64,000 bases of DNA from Lactarius indigo (lineage: Eukaryota > Basidiomycota > Agaricomycetes > Russulales > Russulaceae): positions 3,720,001 to 3,784,000 of the forward strand of contig JAFKAC010000001.1 in assembly GCA_025766275.1 (NCBI GenBank), given 5' to 3'. Both the position numbers and the translations under genes were made by a program. The notes beneath the pieces were generated by a model. It made no database searches. It was not told the DNA's origin and saw only the letters and a list, made by a program, of their open reading frames with translations. This document shows positions 1 to 11,255 of this stretch, piece after piece (the stretch's first letter is position 1; each line of letters opens with the position of its first letter).

Positions 1-3000
1 AGGCAATGTGTCCACATGTTACCACTTGATTGGGTTTGTGCTGAGCCCTTCTTACAAATGATATATGACTGAGTTTTTGGCTTCAGGAATGAGAACCTTC
101 AGCGTCCATCCAAGTTGAGGGTTCTTAACTACAGTGCTATATTCTGGAGATGAATGGATTTAACTTGGTTAGGACAAGAGTTGTGATACAAGTGTGAGCA
201 GGAGAACTTTTTGTAGCTAATGTATGGTTGTGAATACACGGTTGAGTTTATGTGATATAACAACTAAACAGTTGCAGTATTTTGTGGGGAGGGAGGGGAG
301 AAGAGAACACAGGAGATGGTCAATGGCAAGGTACTCACCAGCTGTGTGCACTGCTCAGTGGCTAACAAGATGCCAACAACACAAGAGAGGTTGGCAGACC
401 CCTCCCAAGGCATGACTGAGGAGGCTGGGTCCTGTCAATGCAGGGCCAAGCAAGTATGCGGATAGCCGACAGGATGCCTGTGCATGAAGAGGTTGTATTG
501 TTGATGCAGCACTGAGAGAGGAAGGGTGGGTCAAGATAGACATGTGTGTTAGAATGCGACCTATGAGAGGCCCTTGAGTCACAGAGGGACTGTCACACTT
601 GCCTCTCATTTGAGGCTACAAAAACACAGTCATGTAAGTGCGAGAACATTCAAGAGAATGAATCATATCTGTATCATATACACATCATAGCTGCTATAAG
701 TCAAGGGGGTGGCAGGATGGAATTCCTGCACCAGAGGTAGGGTAGGGGGGGGGGGGGTCCACGTTGGTGAAAAAAAAAGCTTGATGTGGCCTGACATCAT
801 ACCCGTGCAGAACCCACACCTGTGCGACAGGTTTGGTGGGGTATTCAAGCACAATACAACTTTTATTGTAGACCAGCTACTACTACTAGTCATATTTTAC
901 ACTAGCTACTAGTACTACTAATCAATGAGAATGCCTGTCGCCTTGCCATCTGAGTTGTTGTGTTGCATTGTTGTTGTCAATGTTGTTGCTATTGCTATTG
1001 TCTTCATCTTTGTTGTTGTCATTGTTGACATCATCTTGCTGTTGTTGGTGGTGGGGCCCTGGTGGTGGCAGTGGGCAGTGGTTGGTAGTGCATGCAGCTC
1101 AGGGGCTGCATCAGGGAAGTGCACTGTGTCTGAGTCATTGTGGACTTGTGGACATTGTTGACAGCATGTGTGGCTTGGGGCTTCATTAGCAGAATGCCTG
1201 TTGTTGTCATCACTGCACTGGTACTACATGCTCTTGTTGTTGTTGCATTGTTGTTGTTGTGCAGCTTGCCTTGCCCCCCAATGGTGGCAGCAGCAATGGT
1301 GGTGGTGGCATGATGATGTCATTTCTGGTTGAGGTATCTGAGGTGTATACATGCAGATTGATGTCAGTAATCTATAAGATAACAAAAGGTGTGCTCACCT
1401 GTGAGATTGAGTGGAGGCAATAGCAGTAGTCAACTGGGAATGACAACAATGACACAGGGACAATCAATATGAACAGAACAAAGCCAGTAATCACCAGGTG
1501 GCTGGGAACTGGAATCACACTTTGCTGTGGGAGCCATGACAAACTGTGGCTTAGTGTGGCGTGTACCATGACAGCATCAAGCATCAAAGGTTTGGCAAAC
1601 CCTTCAGTGCCACATGCACTGCTAACTACGACAACCCAACAATGACAAAGCCAAATGGGCTACCAACTGTCGGCACCCAATGCAAGTCCCACACACAATG
1701 GCAGTGGCACCCCAACCAGTGGCAGGAGCAACAGTGAGGCAGTGGGGACAATTCAACCAGAGTCTACAATGATTGGCATCTAACACTGAGTGACTCAACC
1801 ACAATGACAGGGTGAAGGATGATGACAAGGTAATGACAAGGCAACTTGAACAATGACAATGATGATGACAACATGATGGATGACAGTAGTGATGTGATGG
1901 TGGGGGGCAATAATGACACATCAGGCTTTTGTAGATAACAATGTATTTGAGTAGATGTAGTATAATGCCAAATCCCTAAGCTCACAACACATTGCATTAC
2001 ACCTTGCATCCCCTGGTCACTTTGAGCAGATATTTTGTTAGTCATAATGTCAGGAAAGAAACATATGTGAGAGCGACATACCATAAAAGGAAGGTGTGGG
2101 TAGGGGGGGGAAGCTCATATGACCGAAATCAAAAAGATTGACCCTGGGTATTTAATTTCAATCCTGCCACCCCCTTGCACAGTGTCAATGTCAATGTCAT
2201 GGTGTCATGGTGTTGTATCACCCAGCAAGAATGCATTTGAAACCTATAAAGGAAAAAAAAAAATTATGGTTAGTTATAAGCTAAAAGGATGAGCAAAAAA
2301 CACTTAGCTTCATGAGGGTTTCCTGGGCCTGCAATGGCAGTTGTTGACAAGGCAGACAAGGTTTATGTAAGGGTGGCAGTGGATTACCAAGCTGATTGCT
2401 GTATTTAGTAGGTGCTACCATATCCAGACAAGCACCCACTTATATAAATACCTACCCCCCATTCCTTATCAGCTGTAAACTACACTTCTGCAAGCCCCTT
2501 GGCTTAGCATAACAGGTGTATTGCCATCTGTCTCATGCTGGCAAATGCAGTAGCTGACTATTGTCAGTCTGCTCAGAAAATTCATGTCCCCAAGCATCTC
2601 TGTTTGGTGCATGGCTTCACCTTCTATATTGGAAGATGATGGCAAGCATCCACATGAGTACATCACATTTTGTGTGGTGCATGACTGGTGAGTTTTCTGT
2701 CTTTCTCTCTATGCTGTTGCCCACTAGATATGGCCCAGGGGTCATGCCCAGGCTCATATGGTATGCTGATAGACAGGGCATTGCATGTCTCTGTTAGTTT
2801 CTCCAACTCCCCCTTGCACTGTGTATTTGGTGCAATCACAATGATTGGCCCAGGCAAAGAGATGGAATTGGAAAATGAGGGGATTTTAGAGAGGTGTCTA
2901 CATTCCCATGCTAACACAGAATTGTCCTGAACTGCCATGCCTCCTGTGCTTTAACCTCACTTCTTTTACCTTGTCTGTCTTTATCTTCCCCTTGGGATGA

Positions 3001-3289
3001 CATCTCCTCAATCCCTTCACCTTCTTTACATTATCTGATTTCACTCACATATTGCCATTGTAAAATACATTATATATTGTCTAGCCAAGTGTTGCTTGAA
3101 AAATGTGTGAAATATTTTGGTTTCGTTGATAAAATTTTGTTATATCACCCTCTTAAGAAAAATGAGGACAGAATTTTAAATTTTTTGATCACAAAAATTG
3201 TGGAAATATATTATAACCTGCCCTTGATATTGCCACAGTGCTGACACTCACAATTGCCATGACATAATCTAAATAACTGGTCATAATTA
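1..3289. other. Gene-free, CpG-poor repeat-derived DNA
   Basis: No reading frame here resembles a protein I recognise. The sequence is rich in TG and CA and almost lacks CG, as expected for old methylated repeats. It holds a run of 13 G at 745-757, a GTT/TTG-rich low-complexity stretch around 950-1,260, a looser CAATGA/GACAA-rich stretch around 1,620-1,910, and AT-rich DNA from about 3,060 in which the copia element inserted. Confidence 0.7.
950..1260. repeat. GTT/TTG-rich low-complexity tract
   Basis: Irregular runs of GTTGTT, TTGTTGTC and ATTGTTG occur through this stretch, ending with GTTGTTGTTGCATTGTTGTTGTTG at about 1,230-1,258. Unit length and spacing vary, so this is degenerate microsatellite-like DNA, neither a CRISPR array nor a satellite. 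Confidence 0.6.
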
Positions 3290-4043
3290 TGTCAGAGCAA
3301 CACTAGTCATGCCACACTGCTATCGGATCATGTGATACCCCTTATATACACGTCTCAGTATACATATGTTGGTCCTTAGTCATTTGTATCCTACCAGTAC
3401 TAAGGGCTTCCAGTTGTTGATAAGTGACCCTTGCACACTTAGCGGCTCTAATGGACCGGACTTACAGATATGGACTGCTGTAGATTAATTAGGACCGCTT
3501 TAGATTAGATTTGATCTGTACAATCTCGGACTTCTTTATCTATGACATCATGTACAGTGACATCATATGAACATATCCAGACTCTTCATTGTACTACACA
3601 TTCTTGTATCTTTCTTTGTTCTCCTTTAGGTCTATCCTTATTATGATGTCACTATGATATCATTTACTTCTGAACTCTCCTTGTTCTTTCTGTCCTTGTT
3701 CTCAGAACGTCCACTCCTTTGTCTGTTTGTAGAACAATAACTACCTTGTAGTACGTGACTTGTGTTACATCCCTTGTATAGTGTCACTCCCAGAAAGTGT
3801 ATAAGTAGAGTAGCATGTACGCTCCTGGTCCACATCAGTTCTCACTGTTTGTGTGCCAGGTAAGCTCCCCCTTCTCCAATGTATATCATCAGTTCTCACT
3901 GTTTGTGTGCCAGACACCCTCTGCTTCACCACTGCAAGATCTCTCTGTTGCTGCTTACCAGCTGCCCCTTTATCTCACCACAGTACACTTTGTCTCACTG
4001 TGAGTATTGGATCTCTGCATGCTGTTCATCACCAGTTTGAACA
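3290..4043 (+). repeat. 5' LTR of the copia element, split by a nested insertion
   Basis: The LTR starts TGTCAGAGC at 3,290, runs to 3,414, and resumes at 4,037-4,043 with TTGAACA. The interruption is a solo LTR flanked by CCAGT (3,410-3,414 and 4,032-4,036). With the insertion and one duplication removed, the LTR is about 132 bp and aligns without gaps to the 3' copy at 9,812-9,943. It is unusually short for an LTR. A TATATA motif lies near 3,342. Confidence 0.93.
3415..4031 (+). repeat. Nested solo LTR (family S), forward copy
   Basis: A 617-bp element beginning TGTTGATAAG and ending GTTCATCA is inserted in the copia 5' LTR and flanked by a perfect 5-bp duplication CCAGT. No coding sequence is present, as expected of a solo LTR left by recombination. 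A near-complete inverted copy lies at 6,954-7,558, and partial copies lie near 10.8-11.25 kb and at 11,493-11,599. An internal tandem duplication of a CAGTTCTCACTGTTTGTGTG-like segment (about 3,836 and 3,889) is shared with the inverted copy. Confidence 0.88.
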
Positions 4044-4058
4044 GGTTATGGGCCCTGT
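4044..4058 (+). promoter_or_regulatory. Primer binding site, half initiator tRNA-Met type
   Basis: Immediately after the 5' LTR the sequence reads GGTTATGGGCCCTG. This is complementary to the anticodon stem-loop of eukaryotic initiator tRNA-Met (GGGCCCAUAACC). Copia-group elements are known to prime with an internal fragment (half-molecule) of this tRNA instead of its 3' end. The position fixes the inner boundary of the LTR at 4,043. Confidence 0.8.
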
Positions 4059-4176
4059 CCCTTGAACTGGTCCTCCCCTTACTAGTACAACTTAGCAACT
4101 CAATACCCCTCAGCTCACCCAGCAGTCTAAACATCACACCTCTTTGACCTTTTGACCCTCACTGGTCTCTACTCTT

Positions 4177-5469
4177 ATGTCAACCACTGATGGCTCAGGC
4201 AACTCCCCCACTGGGGGATCTGGAACCAGTAACCCCCCAGGTGCTGCAGGCACTGGCGGGACTGGTGGGACACCTGGCAGTGCAGCAGGATCCGGCAGAC
4301 CGGCTGGTGTCATCATAAACAAAAAGCAATTCACCTCAGACCCAAACTGGCCAGCAGACCTTAGACTCAATTGCTTGAAATCTAACTGGGAAGAGTGGGA
4401 TCGATGCCTGAATCTTGTTGTTGATCAATGAAACTTCTCATACTACCTCAATGGGTCACTCCCATGTCCCAATCTGGCCGTCCACCCTAGAGCAGCCCTG
4501 AACTGGAAGAGCTGTGATTGCGCCCTCCACATGTTTACCTTAGAACATGTCTCAAACGCAGAGTATGGCATTGCCAAGAAGTTCAAGTACTCCCACAAGG
4601 TATATGACACCCTGCAGAAGAGTCACAAGAACCTAGGCCCACATGCTCAAGTCCATCTTATGAAGAAAGCTCTTGACATTTGCGTCTCACTCAAACCCCT
4701 GCTCAATATATGTTGGACACTAGATGACATCAACAGTCTACATGAATGGTTCATAAAAATGGGGAAAATGGACAACAACAAACTCAAAATCCTCCTGTAT
4801 ATCAACTTGCTCGACCCCCTTCCCCAACTACAGTTGTCTATCAACGAGATGCTGTCCAACGCCTCCATTACATCTGTTAAAGTCAAGGAGCAAGTCCTCC
4901 AGGAAGAACAACTACTCCAGTGGCATGAGGTGTTGGGCATGCTGCTTACCACCGGGCAGGGTGAGAACACTGCTCTGGCGGCAACCACTAGTACAGCTAA
5001 GTCCAGACTGGCCTGCACCAATTGCAAGTGCACCAATCACTGCACCAAGTTCTGCATCTCTCCAGGCGGCCAAATGGCTGGGAAATCTCTTGGTGAAGCA
5101 CAGGCGGCACAAAGAACTGCTGTGGCAACCAGACAACAGACACACTCAAATCACAACAGCACCAACCAAACCAACAACACGTCACAAGCCACAGTTACCA
5201 CAGAGCTGCCAAAATGCAACAACACTGTGACCATCAATGGGAAATGCTATATGCTTGTCTCTGAGAACAATGCAACCACCCAACCTGTCAGTGGTGCAGA
5301 CATGGATTCGGCCACCATCACGCTGGCAGATTACGATCAGGAGGAGTACTACGCCATGCTTGTGACAACTGGAGATGCATGTGCTTCTATCAACTGGGCT
5401 GAGAGCACTGCAGCAATAAGCACACCCCCAAAGGCACTGCAGCCTACTCAACGACACATTGCACCTTGA
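4177..5469 (+). pseudogene. copia gag (nucleocapsid) region, broken
   Basis: The frame opening at 4,177 encodes a Gly/Thr/Pro-rich start followed by gag-like sequence, stops at TGA 4,429-4,431, and continues in the same frame to 5,469. A CCHC zinc knuckle (C-x2-C-x4-H-x4-C; CTNCKCTNHCTKFC) lies at about 5,010-5,055, typical of copia nucleocapsid. The in-frame TGA reads as an ancient CGA Arg codon. A frame change near 5,466 separates gag from protease. Confidence 0.85.
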
Positions 5470-6948
5470 CATGCATGACAGAGATGCCCTTCATCCTCAA
5501 CACAGGGGCAACTTGCCATATCTCACTGGAGGCATTTGACTTCAAAGAACTTCAGAACATCCTGTGTCACCCAGTCAAAGGTCTTGCTGGGTCAGCCATC
5601 TACGCTGTCAGCGTGGGTGACATCGAGTCGCAGATCGCCAATGGCCATACTCTATGCCTGACCAACGCGCTCTACATCCCAGATTCAGCAGTGCAATTGA
5701 TCTCCATACCTGCCCTAAATGGCGGTGGCAATTACATGACCCACTTCAACTCCAAAGCGTGCTGGGTCACAAACAAAAGCAACACTGTGCTCATGCGCGG
5801 AGTCCTCTCGCCTACAAAACAACTCTACACCCTCACCACACAAACCCCATCCACCTTAGCAAAAAGATGGCAACCTGCAGGACAACCTACAGCCTTATAT
5901 GCGAGGGTGCCAGATGTAGAGACCTGGCACTGCTGGCTCAGTCACTGCAATAACCACACGGTGATTGAAATGGTGAAGGGCAATGTCTCCACAGGTATGC
6001 TGATTGATTTGTCCTCCTTGCCAGCCAAATGTGATCATTGCACACTCAGCAAACAGTCGCAATTGTCAGTTCCCAAGGTGTGGGAGGGTTGTAAGGCAGA
6101 AAAGAAGTTGGAAAAGGTCTTCGTGGATTTGTGTGGGCCAATGGCCATTACTTCTCACCCCAGCAATGTTTATTCAATGAACTTAATCGATGATTTCTCC
6201 GGTTACATTTGGAGCATTCCCCTGTGTTCTAAATCCAATGCCTGTGCTGCAATCAAAACCTGGCACAAAGCAGTCACTATCCAAAGTGGCTGCACACTCT
6301 GAACCCTTCTTACTGATAACAGCAAACTTGTTTCCTCAACCATGTGCGATTGGTGCAAAGCCAAAGGCATAGACCATCAACTTATCACCCCCTATATGTT
6401 GGCACACAATGGAAGAGCTGAATGCCTACACAGAAGGGAAGGCCTGTGTGATGTGTATTGCGTGCAACACACCAGCATCCCTTTGGGATGAATTTTGCTC
6501 CATGGTGGCATACCTCACGACCTTGACTGCCACCATGGCCAACAAGGGGAAAACACCTTTTGAACTCTGGTTTGGCCAATGCCCCTCATTATCCCACCTA
6601 AGAGAGATTGGCTGCTGCGCCTTTGTGCTTCACATGCTGGCACTCTCGAAGATTTATCAATGATCAACACCCTGCATCCTCATCAGGTATGCCCCTCACT
6701 CAAAGGCTTATCACCTCTGGGACCCCTCTTCTTTGCACATCTTTAACTCCTATCACATAACTTTCAAAGAACATCTAGACTCTGAGACTTCCCCTTTACA
6801 CCCCAGTACTGTACTAGGTATCTCTTCCTCATCCACGCCCCCTTCTTGGGACTCCCCTGGGCCTGTGCCACCAACCACCAATTCAGAAACGTCAGAACAT
6901 CCTTTTTCTTCACTTTCTTTACCTAATAATGACCTTGATATTGAATGC
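5466..6948 (+). pseudogene. copia protease-integrase region, broken
   Basis: The frame starts with a retropepsin motif reading FILNTGATCHIS at about 5,488-5,523. The catalytic Asp of the usual D-S/T-G triad is Asn, which alone would inactivate the protease. It is followed by the integrase zinc finger (H-x5-H about 5,930-5,950, C-x2-C at about 6,030) and the catalytic core (VDLCGP, LIDDFSGY, TDNS). In-frame TGA codons occur at 6,300-6,302 and 6,661-6,663, and a frame change occurs near 6,400-6,450. The conserved LWDEF...AYLT and FELWFG segments follow at 6,480-6,580, and the IFNSYH...EHLD segment at 6,736-6,780. The 3' part is cut by the inverted solo LTR at 6,954. Confidence 0.88.
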
Positions 6949-6953
6949 CTCAC

Positions 6954-7558
6954 TGATGAACAGCATAGACATAACCAGTACTCACAGAGGCAAGGAGTCT
7001 GTGGTGAGATACTAGTAGCAGGCTGGTAAACAGCAGAGGGGGAATGTCAGGCAGTGAAGCAGAGAGTGTCTGGCACACAACAGAGTGAGAACTGATAATA
7101 GTATTACAGAGGAGAGACTTTACCTGGCACACAACAGAGTGAGAACTGATGTGGACCAGGGCGTACAAGCAGTCTACTTATACTGTACAGAGGTGTGACA
7201 CTAGTACAAGGGAAGTAACTACAGGTCACAGAGTACAAGGGACGCATTGTTCTACAACAGGACAAAGGAGTGTGCATAAGAAGAACAAGGCGTATAGAAC
7301 AAAAAGAAAGTCTAGACAAGTATGATATCATAGTGACATCACAATAAGGATAACGCTAGAAAGAGAACAAAGGAAGGAGTACAATGAAGAGTCCGGAGTA
7401 GTCCATATGATGTCATTGTACAGTGATGTCATAGAAGTCCTAGATTGTACAGATCAAATCAAATCTAATCTAAAGCGGTCCTAATTAATCTACAGCAGTC
7501 CATATCTGTAAGTCTGGTCCGTTAGAGCCACTAAGTGCGCAAGGGTCACTTATCAACA
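6954..7558 (-). repeat. Nested solo LTR (family S), inverted copy
   Basis: A 605-bp minus-strand copy of the LTR at 3,415-4,031. On the plus strand it reads from TGATGAACAG to CTTATCAACA and is flanked by a perfect 5-bp duplication CTCAC (6,949-6,953 and 7,559-7,563). It interrupts copia pol between integrase and reverse transcriptase. Together with the forward copy it forms a roughly 0.6-kb inverted repeat with a 2.9-kb spacer. Confidence 0.9.
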
Positions 7559-7563
7559 CTCAC

Positions 7564-9701
7564 CCCTTACGATACCACTGCACATGAGCCTGACCGTACC
7601 ATAGATAGTGAAACAAATACTGTCACCCAAACAACAAATACATCAAACCCTAGAACAACAAATACCATCACCAACTCAACCCCCATCACCAACACCCTTC
7701 CACCCCTGCCCCCTCTGTCCCCCATGACCCCTCTCCCTCCTTCCCCTGAACCTTCCATTCCACCTCCCCCTCTGCGATGAACTGGCTGGGTCCCAGTGCC
7801 CTCCACGTGAATGACAACAAATGACGGCTTATGCCCTGGACCTCATCTTGCCACGGCAATCACAGCCGCACGACAATCTGGCATGCGCCATCAGGAGGAG
7901 CAAGCATTATCCCACTCTGTGGCACCTCAAGCACAGGCTGACCACACATACGCCATACTCTCACAGTATTCCAACATACGAGACACACACAACTTGTTAC
8001 CTGCTGATCTCCATTTTGAGGAACTGCCTCCTGTCGATGACACACTCGCCACCCTCAGTGACAGTTCCCTGGAACCTCTACTTGAACCAGAAGATGAACC
8101 CACTTGGGCACAAGCGCTTGCCTCCCCAGAGCAAGAGTATTGGATCGCTGGCAGGTGTGATGAACTGAAGAGTCTTGAGGACTTAAAAGTCTTCATATTA
8201 GTACCTCATTCAGAAGTTCCACCTGGCCATTGCCCTTTAAAGGGGAAACTGGTCTGCAAACAGAAGAGGGATGACACTGGCAAAGTTGTGCAGTACAAAG
8301 TACATTACATCACCAAGGGATTTGCTCAGTGATGGGGCATCAACTACAACAAGACAATGGCACCAATGGTGTGTCTTGAATCCTTCTGATCTATCCTGCA
8401 CATCACTGCAACCCTCGACTGGGATGTCCAACAATTCAACATCAAAATGGCTTTCCTCCATGGCATTCTACCTGAGGGGGAGACCATGTTCATGGAACAA
8501 CCCCCAGGTTTCGAAGCCAAAGGGAAAGAAGATTGGGTGATGAAGCTGATGAAAAGCATCTACAGGATGAAGCAGGTGAGTCAAATATGGAACCAAACTT
8601 TCCACAATGCTGTAACACAATGGGGCTTTAAGCGCCTCCCATGCGAGTGGTGCGTATATCACCAAGAGATGTCCTCGGGGGTCATCATCTTCATGGTACA
8701 CATTGATGACATTGTCTCCACTGCATCCTCCCCCAACGAAAACTCTTGGCTGCATGACAAGCTAAAGGCTCAATGGGACATAACTGACCTGGGCCTGGCC
8801 AAATATGCTCTTGGTATCGCTATCTCCCACAACCGTTTGAGGCAGCTGATATCCCTCTCGCAAACCACAAAAATCAACCACCTAGTCAAACAATATCACC
8901 AAAGCGACACGCACCCAACTGACACACCAATGGTGGCTGGGCTTCAGCTCCATCAACAAGACAAGACACTGCCAGTACCACCTGAAGTCTCCAAATGGGT
9001 AGAGCACACACCTTACCAATCACTCAGTTGGCAGCCTTATGTACCTTGCAGTGGCCACAAGGCCTGACATTGCCTATGCCAGTCAGATGCCTCTCCTCAT
9101 TCCTAGACTGCTATTGGCCCAAGCATTGGACTGCCACTGTCCACATCCTATGGTACCTCAAAGGTACCTGCTCATATGCACTGACACTCAGCAGGACGCA
9201 ACATGCTTAACTTAGCTGGCTATTCTGACTCAGACTATGCCAACTGCGTCAACACAAGTTGATCTATTGGCAGTTACTGCTTCACTCTGGGCTCAGGAAT
9301 GGTATCCTGGTGCTCCCTGCAAACAAGCCACTGTTGCCAACTTGTCCTGTTACACTGAGTACATCACCCTACATGAAGCCACACATGAAGTGATTTTCCT
9401 GTGCCAACTCCTCTCCAGGCTACACTTACTCCCCTCATCTCCTACCTGCCTGCTATGTGACAACAACACAGCCTCTCGCTTAGCAGAAGATCATGTCTGG
9501 CACTCCCACACCAAACACATATGCATCAAATACCATTTTACTCATGAACAAGTACTCTCCAACAATATCACCATTTCCTGCATACCTTCAAAAGAAAACA
9601 CAGCTGATATCTTTGCGAAACCCCTGGGAAAAGTTGACTTCCACCACCTACGCCAATACCTCAGCATCACTGCTGACTGCATCCACAGCAAGGAGGAGTA
9701 A
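7564..9701 (+). pseudogene. copia reverse transcriptase-RNase H region, broken
   Basis: A Pro/Thr-rich linker (7,564-7,810) leads into reverse transcriptase from about 8,090 (WAQALASPEQEYW, YKVHYITKGFAQ, FNIKMAFLHG, and the catalytic VHIDD in place of YVDD at about 8,695-8,712). RNase H follows (SCYTEYITLHEATHEVIFL, TKHICIKYHF, ENTADIFAKPL) to the stop at 9,701. In-frame TGA codons lie at 8,330-8,332 and 8,387-8,389, and frame changes occur near 9,026 and between 9,060 and 9,240. In FNIKMAF the first catalytic Asp is Asn. The element cannot be autonomous. Confidence 0.9.
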
Positions 9702-9799
9702 TGGCCTCATGACTTGTTATTTTGTTATCTCTATTCTCTATTTTGATTTGACTCATTACCTCGACCCATCTTTAGTCCACTTTTACCTTACACACTTGT

Positions 9800-9811
9800 G
9801 TCAAGGAGGAG
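9800..9811 (+). other. Polypurine tract of the copia element
   Basis: The purine-rich string AAGGAGGAG directly precedes the 3' LTR start at 9,812, the expected site of plus-strand priming. It is short, as is common in copia elements. Confidence 0.7.
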
Positions 9812-9943
9812 TGTTAGAGCAATGCTAGTCATGCCACACTGCTATTGGATCACATGATACCCCTTATATACGCATCTTGGTATACATACATTGGTCCTTA
9901 GTTGTTTGTATCCTACCAGTACTAAGGGCTTCCAGTTTGAACA
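9812..9943 (+). repeat. 3' LTR of the copia element
   Basis: 132 bp from TGTTAGAGC to TTGAACA, followed at once by the target duplication AATTA (9,944-9,948). It aligns without gaps to the 5' LTR over 125 bp with 14 differences, all transitions. Confidence 0.94.
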
Positions 9944-10790
9944 AATTATTTGTGTGAGATATTCAGGCAAACTGAAAAGTAATATTTTCCTTTTGTTATG
10001 CCATTTTCACTTGACATAAAAATGTGCTATTTGCATTTTCTCTACATAATACCTGTGAAACACTTTAAGAAGATATATAATATAACTCCTCATAAGAGGT
10101 TGAAAATATTGTGGCAAAGAAAACTTATATTGTCTACATATTGTACCTTCAAATGATATTGACAATATATAGTAACCTTATCAAAATTTTACATGATGAA
10201 AATTGGTGGATAAAAAATACCTTTTATTATGGAATATGTCAACATTTTGTCAACAGTAAAAGGCAATTTTCCATCCAGTGATATCAACCTGACTGAGCAT
10301 ATCTAAATAAGGTAACTTGACTTGGAGCAATGTACAGTCACAAAATAGGAGAAAACAGCAACACTTTAGCCACAAATAACAACAATTGCCACAGACTCAG
10401 TTACTTCAAATCTGATTTCTAGGCCAAGGGAGGCAACAAAGAAGGCCAATGCCTGCCTTGAAGAGCATTCAACTCCAACAGCAACTACAACTCAAGCAAC
10501 AATTGCAATTGCAATGTGTAGATCAGTGTTCACTTGGATGTCAGACAAAGGGCTTTAAGAGCTGCAGACAAGGTGAGATGGATAGATTCATTCTCGAGAC
10601 ACAAAAGCTGAGGGATATAAATACATGGAGGGAAAGCCACAGGACACAGTAAGACAGTGTAATAATACAGGGAGAGTACAGTGAGTGCAGACACAAACAG
10701 AATACAATGGATGAATGTGAACACAGTAGCTGGGAACCCAGGATCAAGGCTGATGTGGCTAAGTCATTGTGAGCATGGCTGTTTGGCAAT
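9944..10790. other. AT-rich non-coding DNA flanking the copia element
   Basis: This continues the AT-rich sequence that precedes the element at 3,060-3,289, so the element split an older AT-rich region. No reading frame is recognisable. CAA/CAACT-rich low complexity occurs at about 10,460-10,520. Confidence 0.6.
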
Positions 10791-10794
10791 GTTG

Positions 10795-11255
10795 CACACA
10801 CAGTGCATGTATGGACCTTACAAGATTAACAGGATTTAGATTACATATTTTGATCTGTACAATCTTGGACTTTTTCTTATCTATGACATTATGTACAATG
10901 ACATCATATGGACTCCTCTGGACTGTTTATTGTACTTTGTTTCTTTGTCCATTCCTTTGTTCTATTCTTATTGTGATGTCATTATGATATTACTTAGGTC
11001 TAGACTCTCTTTGTTCTCTGCACCTTGTTCTCTTTCTGTACACTCCTTTTGTCTTGTATTCAGAACAATGCATCTTGTACTTTGTGACACTGTGTTACTT
11101 ACCTTGTAGTACTGTCACTCCCTTTAGGGGTATAACCAGTGTAGCTTGTATGCTCCTGATCCACATCAGTTCCCTAACTGTTGTGTGCCAGACTTCACTC
11201 TGCTTCACTTGCTAGACATCCCCTCTGCTGCTTAGCAGCTTGTACGGTAGACTAG
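10795..11255 (+). repeat. Diverged, partial family-S LTR, forward
   Basis: The sequence from about 10,795 (clearest from 10,840, TTGATCTGTACAATCTTGG) to about 11,255 follows the solo LTR at 3,415 with many differences. It shares TATCTATGACAT, the ACATCAGTTC-like segment and CTCTGCTTCACT. It has only one copy of the internal segment that is duplicated in the nested copies. Ends are approximate and no target duplication was found. Confidence 0.65.

Larger units (their letters stand above)
3290..9943 (+). mobile_element. Ty1/copia LTR retrotransposon, decayed, with two nested solo LTRs
   Basis: This is a complete but non-functional Ty1/copia element. It has matching 125-132 bp LTR sequence at both ends, beginning TGT and ending ACA, and a perfect 5-bp target duplication AATTA at 3,285-3,289 and 9,944-9,948. 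Between the LTRs are a primer site (4,044 on), gag with a CCHC zinc knuckle, protease, integrase with HHCC and DDE-type sequence, reverse transcriptase and RNase H, in the copia order PR-INT-RT-RH. The coding region is broken by at least five in-frame TGA codons and several frameshifts. Two LTRs of an unrelated family are inserted at 3,415-4,031 and 6,954-7,558. The family identity is secure from domain order and motifs. Confidence 0.95.

Noticed and set aside
950..1260. Repeated GTTGTT units resembling an array
   Set aside because: Unit length and spacing are irregular with no unique spacers; a eukaryotic low-complexity tract, not CRISPR.
1622..2084. Cys/His-rich minus-strand frames that look like zinc fingers
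   Set aside because: The Cys/His pattern comes from translating a simple GATGACAA-like repeat; spacing is not that of any zinc finger.
7535..7780. Thr/Pro-rich open frame
   Set aside because: It is the linker before copia reverse transcriptase, resuming after the nested LTR, not a separate gene.
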